NCBI GenBank assembly: GCA_002436505.1
Contig: DJML01000052.1
Coordinates: forward strand, 5,715-42,997
Reading direction: 5' to 3'
Origin: Bacteroidetes bacterium UBA6491
Lineage (GTDB): Bacteria; Bacteroidota; Bacteroidia; NS11-12g; UBA9320
Length of the DNA stretch: 37,283 bases
How positions within the stretch are numbered: the stretch's first letter is position 1; each line of letters opens with the position of its first letter. Below, piece by piece: positions 34,778 to 37,283 of the stretch. The notes beneath the pieces were generated by a model that was not told the origin of the DNA, ran no database searches, and saw only the letters and a program-made list of their open reading frames with translations. A program made the position numbers and the translations under genes.

Positions 34778-35392
34778 ATGGAACCGCATCAGATGGAATA
34801 TAACACGGATCAGGAACCGATGATCATATCGGAGTACGGCAGAACCATTCAAAAAATGGTCAGCTACATGAAAACCGTGGAGGACAAGGAAAAAAGGACC
34901 AGGATGGCACATACCATCGTGGCAACGATGCAGAATCTTAATCCTGCAATAGTAGAACAGGACGACTATGAACATACGTTATGGGATCATTTGTTTATGA
35001 TCGCTGATTATGATCTGGATGTTGAGGCTCCCTTTCCAATGCCAACAAGGGAAGAAGCAACGAAGAAACCGGATCCTGTCCCTTATAAAGATGAGCTCAT
35101 TAAGTTCAGATTCTATGGCAGAAACCTTCAGACGATCATTGAACAGGCTGCAGATATGGAAGAACAACCAATAAAATCTGCCCTGATAAATTACATAGCA
35201 TCATTTATGGTCAACTCATCAAGAAACTGGAATGATGAGAACCTTGACAATAACTCTGTTGTACATCACCTGAAAACACTGTCAAAAGGAAAACTGGACC
35301 TTAAACCAGAGGATCTTGAGATCCATATTGAGCACAGAGTAAAAAGGAAACCGGTCGGCAAACCGGTAAAGAAGAAAAAGAAAAAAAGATAA
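34778..35392 (+). CDS. DUF4290 family protein
   Basis: A cytoplasmic protein of unknown function conserved in Bacteroidota. From 34778 it has 204 residues. The family usually begins MEYN, so the ATG at 34793 (199 residues) is an equally good start. Typical blocks are ISEYGRTIQKMV, NLNPAIVEQDDYEHTLWDHLFMIADYDLDVEAPFPMPTR (about 51-89) and FYGRNLQTIIEQA. The C-terminus is strongly basic, ending in a run of Lys and Arg. There is no signal peptide or membrane helix. It lies 3 nt upstream of murA, suggesting a tie to peptidoglycan precursor synthesis, but that is inference. Confidence 0.85.
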   Translation: MEPHQMEYNTDQEPMIISEYGRTIQKMVSYMKTVEDKEKRTRMAHTIVATMQNLNPAIVEQDDYEHTLWDHLFMIADYDLDVEAPFPMPTREEATKKPDPVPYKDELIKFRFYGRNLQTIIEQAADMEEQPIKSALINYIASFMVNSSRNWNDENLDNNSVVHHLKTLSKGKLDLKPEDLEIHIEHRVKRKPVGKPVKKKKKKR

Positions 35393-35395
35393 TTC

Positions 35396-36706
35396 ATGGG
35401 TTCATTCAAGATCAAAGGTGGTCATAGATTAAAAGGTGAGATCACTCCACAAGGCGCTAAAAATGAGGCGCTTCAAATTCTTGCCGGAGTACTTCTGACC
35501 AATGAGGATGTTGTTGTTGAGAATATACCTAACATCCTTGACGTTAATCGGATGATCCAATTACTTGGAGGCCTTGGCGTTTCTGTTAACCAGCTAAACG
35601 AAGACACCTATCGGTTCAATGCCACCAATGTAGATCTGGAATACCTCCACACCGAAGAGTTTAGGAAAAAAGGGGCCAGCCTGAGAGGATCTATTATGAT
35701 CGTCGGTCCATTAGTGGCAAGATTCGGCAAAGGGTATATCCCAAGCCCTGGAGGTGATAAAATAGGGCGTCGCAGACTGGATACTCATTTCCAGGGGCTC
35801 GAGGCACTAGGGGCTAAATTTGAATTTCTACGCGAAGAAAAGTTCTTTAAGGTCACTTCAAACAATGGACTTACAGGAACAAAGATGCTCCTCGATGAAG
35901 CATCTGTCACCGGAACCGCCAATATCGTTATGGCAGCCGTTCTTGCAAAAGGCAGAACGGAAATTTACAATGCTGCATGTGAACCATACATACAGCAATT
36001 ATGCAGGATGCTGAACAGTATGGGGGCAAATATTTCCGGAATAGGATCTAACCTTTTGATTATTGAAGGCGTGGAAAAACTCCATGGCACAACCCACCGC
36101 CTTCTCCCGGATATGATCGAGATCGGCAGTTTTATTGCACTTGCAGCAATCACTGCTTCAGAGATCACTATTAAGAATTGTAGCATCAGCGAACTGGGTA
36201 TTATACCCACCATCTTCAGACGTCTCGGAGTAAAATTCGAATTCAGAGGAGATGATATTTATATTCCTGTGAACGAACACTACGAAATTGAATCATTTAT
36301 TGATGGTTCGATGATGACCATCTCTGACGCACCATGGCCAGGGCTTACCCCAGACCTTTTGAGTGTGATCCTGGTAATGTGTACACAGGCCAAAGGCAAC
36401 GTTCTTATACACCAGAAAATGTTTGAAAGCAGGCTGTTCTTTGTTGACAACCTGATTGACATGGGTGCACAGATAATCCTTTGTGACCCGCACAGAGCTT
36501 CAGTTATGGGCCTTGACAGGAGAATTGCACTTCGTGGAACACGCATGTCATCTCCGGATATCAGAGCGGGGGTTGCGCTGTTAATTGCTGCACTTTCAGC
36601 AGATGGGACCAGCATTATCAACAATATAGAGCAGATCGACAGAGGATATCAGAACATTGAAGGACGTCTAAAAGCAATCGGAGCACACATCGAAAGAATT
36701 AACTGA
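35396..36706 (+). CDS. murA: UDP-N-acetylglucosamine 1-carboxyvinyltransferase
   Basis: First committed step of peptidoglycan synthesis: adds enolpyruvate from PEP to UDP-GlcNAc. The 436 residues have the double inverse alpha/beta barrel pattern, with K22 and N23 in GAKNEAL, GSIMIVGPLVARFGKG, and ADGTSIINNIEQIDRGY near the C-terminus. The loop residue that is Cys115 in E. coli is D121 here (PSPGGDKIGRRRLDTH). This Cys-to-Asp form occurs naturally in Mycobacterium and Borrelia and is linked to fosfomycin resistance. Its stop overlaps the ATG of the next gene (TGATG). Confidence 0.96.
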   Translation: MGSFKIKGGHRLKGEITPQGAKNEALQILAGVLLTNEDVVVENIPNILDVNRMIQLLGGLGVSVNQLNEDTYRFNATNVDLEYLHTEEFRKKGASLRGSIMIVGPLVARFGKGYIPSPGGDKIGRRRLDTHFQGLEALGAKFEFLREEKFFKVTSNNGLTGTKMLLDEASVTGTANIVMAAVLAKGRTEIYNAACEPYIQQLCRMLNSMGANISGIGSNLLIIEGVEKLHGTTHRLLPDMIEIGSFIALAAITASEITIKNCSISELGIIPTIFRRLGVKFEFRGDDIYIPVNEHYEIESFIDGSMMTISDAPWPGLTPDLLSVILVMCTQAKGNVLIHQKMFESRLFFVDNLIDMGAQIILCDPHRASVMGLDRRIALRGTRMSSPDIRAGVALLIAALSADGTSIINNIEQIDRGYQNIEGRLKAIGAHIERIN

Positions 36707-37233
36707 TGCGTCAGGGAAGGTGGTATATAATCTTCATTCTGCTGCTGACATCTTTTACAACAGACTATCCAAAAATGCCCGAAGTTGGCGAAACTGCACC
36801 TGACTTCTCGATAAGGTCGGTTTCCGGTGATACTTTGAAACTTTCTTCTTACCTGGGCAATTATATCTTCTTGGACTTCTGGGCCTCCTGGTGCGCTCCC
36901 TGCAGGGCCAAACATCAGAAGTTAAAAGTGGTATATGATTCTTTAAATGGAAAATTGATGAACGACAGTTCCCAATTCATTATAATAAGCCTCTCACTTG
37001 ACACTGACAGCCTGATGTGGGTAAACGGGATAAAACGGGAGAAACTGATATGGCCGGATCATGGATGCGATCTCCAACGATGGAAAAGCCCGGTAGTTAA
37101 GAAATTTGGTATCAGTTACCTGCCGTATAACTTCCTTATCGACCCTGAAGGCAAAATAATCGACAAAGGAATGTCAGCCGACGAAATTGAAAAAGGATGC
37201 CTTGCACTGCTTGAAATTACCGGGCCACGGTAA
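36706..37233 (+). CDS. TlpA-like thioredoxin-family protein
   Basis: A 175-residue thiol-disulfide oxidoreductase with a hydrophobic N-terminal segment (about 6-19), probably a signal peptide or anchor. The AhpC-TSA/redoxin-like start (VGETAPDFSIRSVSGDTLKLSSYLG) leads to the active-site motif W-C63-A-P-C66 and a cis-Pro region ISYLPYNFLIDPEGKII. The lineage uses such proteins in periplasmic disulfide reduction, heme maturation or oxidative defence; the substrate here is unknown. It overlaps the murA stop by one base. The end of the gene is followed by an 8-bp tandem repeat. Confidence 0.88.
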   Translation: MRQGRWYIIFILLLTSFTTDYPKMPEVGETAPDFSIRSVSGDTLKLSSYLGNYIFLDFWASWCAPCRAKHQKLKVVYDSLNGKLMNDSSQFIIISLSLDTDSLMWVNGIKREKLIWPDHGCDLQRWKSPVVKKFGISYLPYNFLIDPEGKIIDKGMSADEIEKGCLALLEITGPR

Positions 37234-37236
37234 ATG

Positions 37237-37283
37237 ATCATTAAATCATCCAATCATTAAATCATTCCATCATTCAATCATTC
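37237..37283. repeat. 8-bp tandem repeat (ATCATTMA-like units) at window end
   Basis: About 5.9 consecutive 8-nt units: atcattaa, atcatcca, atcattaa, atcattcc, atcattca, atcattc. The repeat begins 4 nt after the TlpA-like stop codon and runs to the window edge, so the full array length cannot be seen. Units vary mainly at positions 7 and 8. Confidence 0.8.

Noticed and set aside
1..37283. Mobile element, phage, CRISPR, toxin-antitoxin or new defence system
   Set aside because: All long frames match core housekeeping or envelope families; no transposase, integrase, spaced direct repeats or foreign-looking gene block was seen.

Overview
The window looks like ordinary core chromosome of a member of the Bacteroidota, most likely Flavobacteriia or Flavobacteriales. 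The evidence is a set of lineage-typical proteins: gliding lipoprotein GldB, a PorW/SprE-type secretion protein, Bacteroidota-type RNA polymerase omega, DUF4835 and DUF4290 proteins, a serine-palmitoyltransferase-like enzyme and an AtpB with a long N-terminal extension. In addition, several starts are preceded by the Bacteroidota -7 promoter element TAnnTTTG, and there are few Shine-Dalgarno-like leaders. I saw no mobile element, phage gene, CRISPR array, rRNA or tRNA. No stretch over 300 bases lacks a gene.

Layout. 1-5667 (minus strand) is a long gene run: M23 peptidase, bactofilin, AtpZ-like protein, a four-helix membrane protein, then atpB, atpE, atpF, atpH and atpA, the last cut by the window edge. 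Divergent from it at 5828-10677 are a PorW/SprE-like TPR protein and a class A penicillin-binding protein with overlapping stop and start codons. 10692-13298 (minus) is an LptD-like outer-membrane protein. 13472-15339 (plus) carries an N-acetylmuramoyl-L-alanine amidase and an MCE/MlaD protein. pyrD (minus) and fahA (plus) are divergent around 16450. 17738-21002 (minus) is an outer-membrane barrel protein, nadE and an aldose-1-epimerase-like protein, divergent from gldB (21033-22076). 22079-24251 (minus) holds an SPT-like acyltransferase and a membrane helix-hairpin-helix protein. 24497-27805 (plus) is bamD, rpoZ, coaBC and a DUF4835 gene. 27834-29541 (minus) is grpE-dnaJ. The remainder (plus) is an MFS transporter, a family-39 glycosyltransferase, a fused ADP-forming acyl-CoA synthetase, a DUF4290 protein, murA and a TlpA-like thioredoxin. 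The window ends in an 8-bp tandem repeat.

A common theme is the cell envelope: peptidoglycan synthesis and remodelling (PBP1A, MurA, M23, amidase, bactofilin), outer-membrane biogenesis (BamD, LptD, MCE protein, SPT-like enzyme) and gliding or type IX secretion (GldB, PorW/SprE). These sit among energy, cofactor and chaperone genes.

I found no convincing undescribed system. The observations most worth a check are residue-level departures from model enzymes (CoaBC, MurA, DnaJ), a strong hairpin just after the c-subunit gene, a PorW/SprE protein without a lipobox, and promoters placed so close to start codons that some messages may be leaderless. All calls come from reading the sequence and from memory of families; no search was run.
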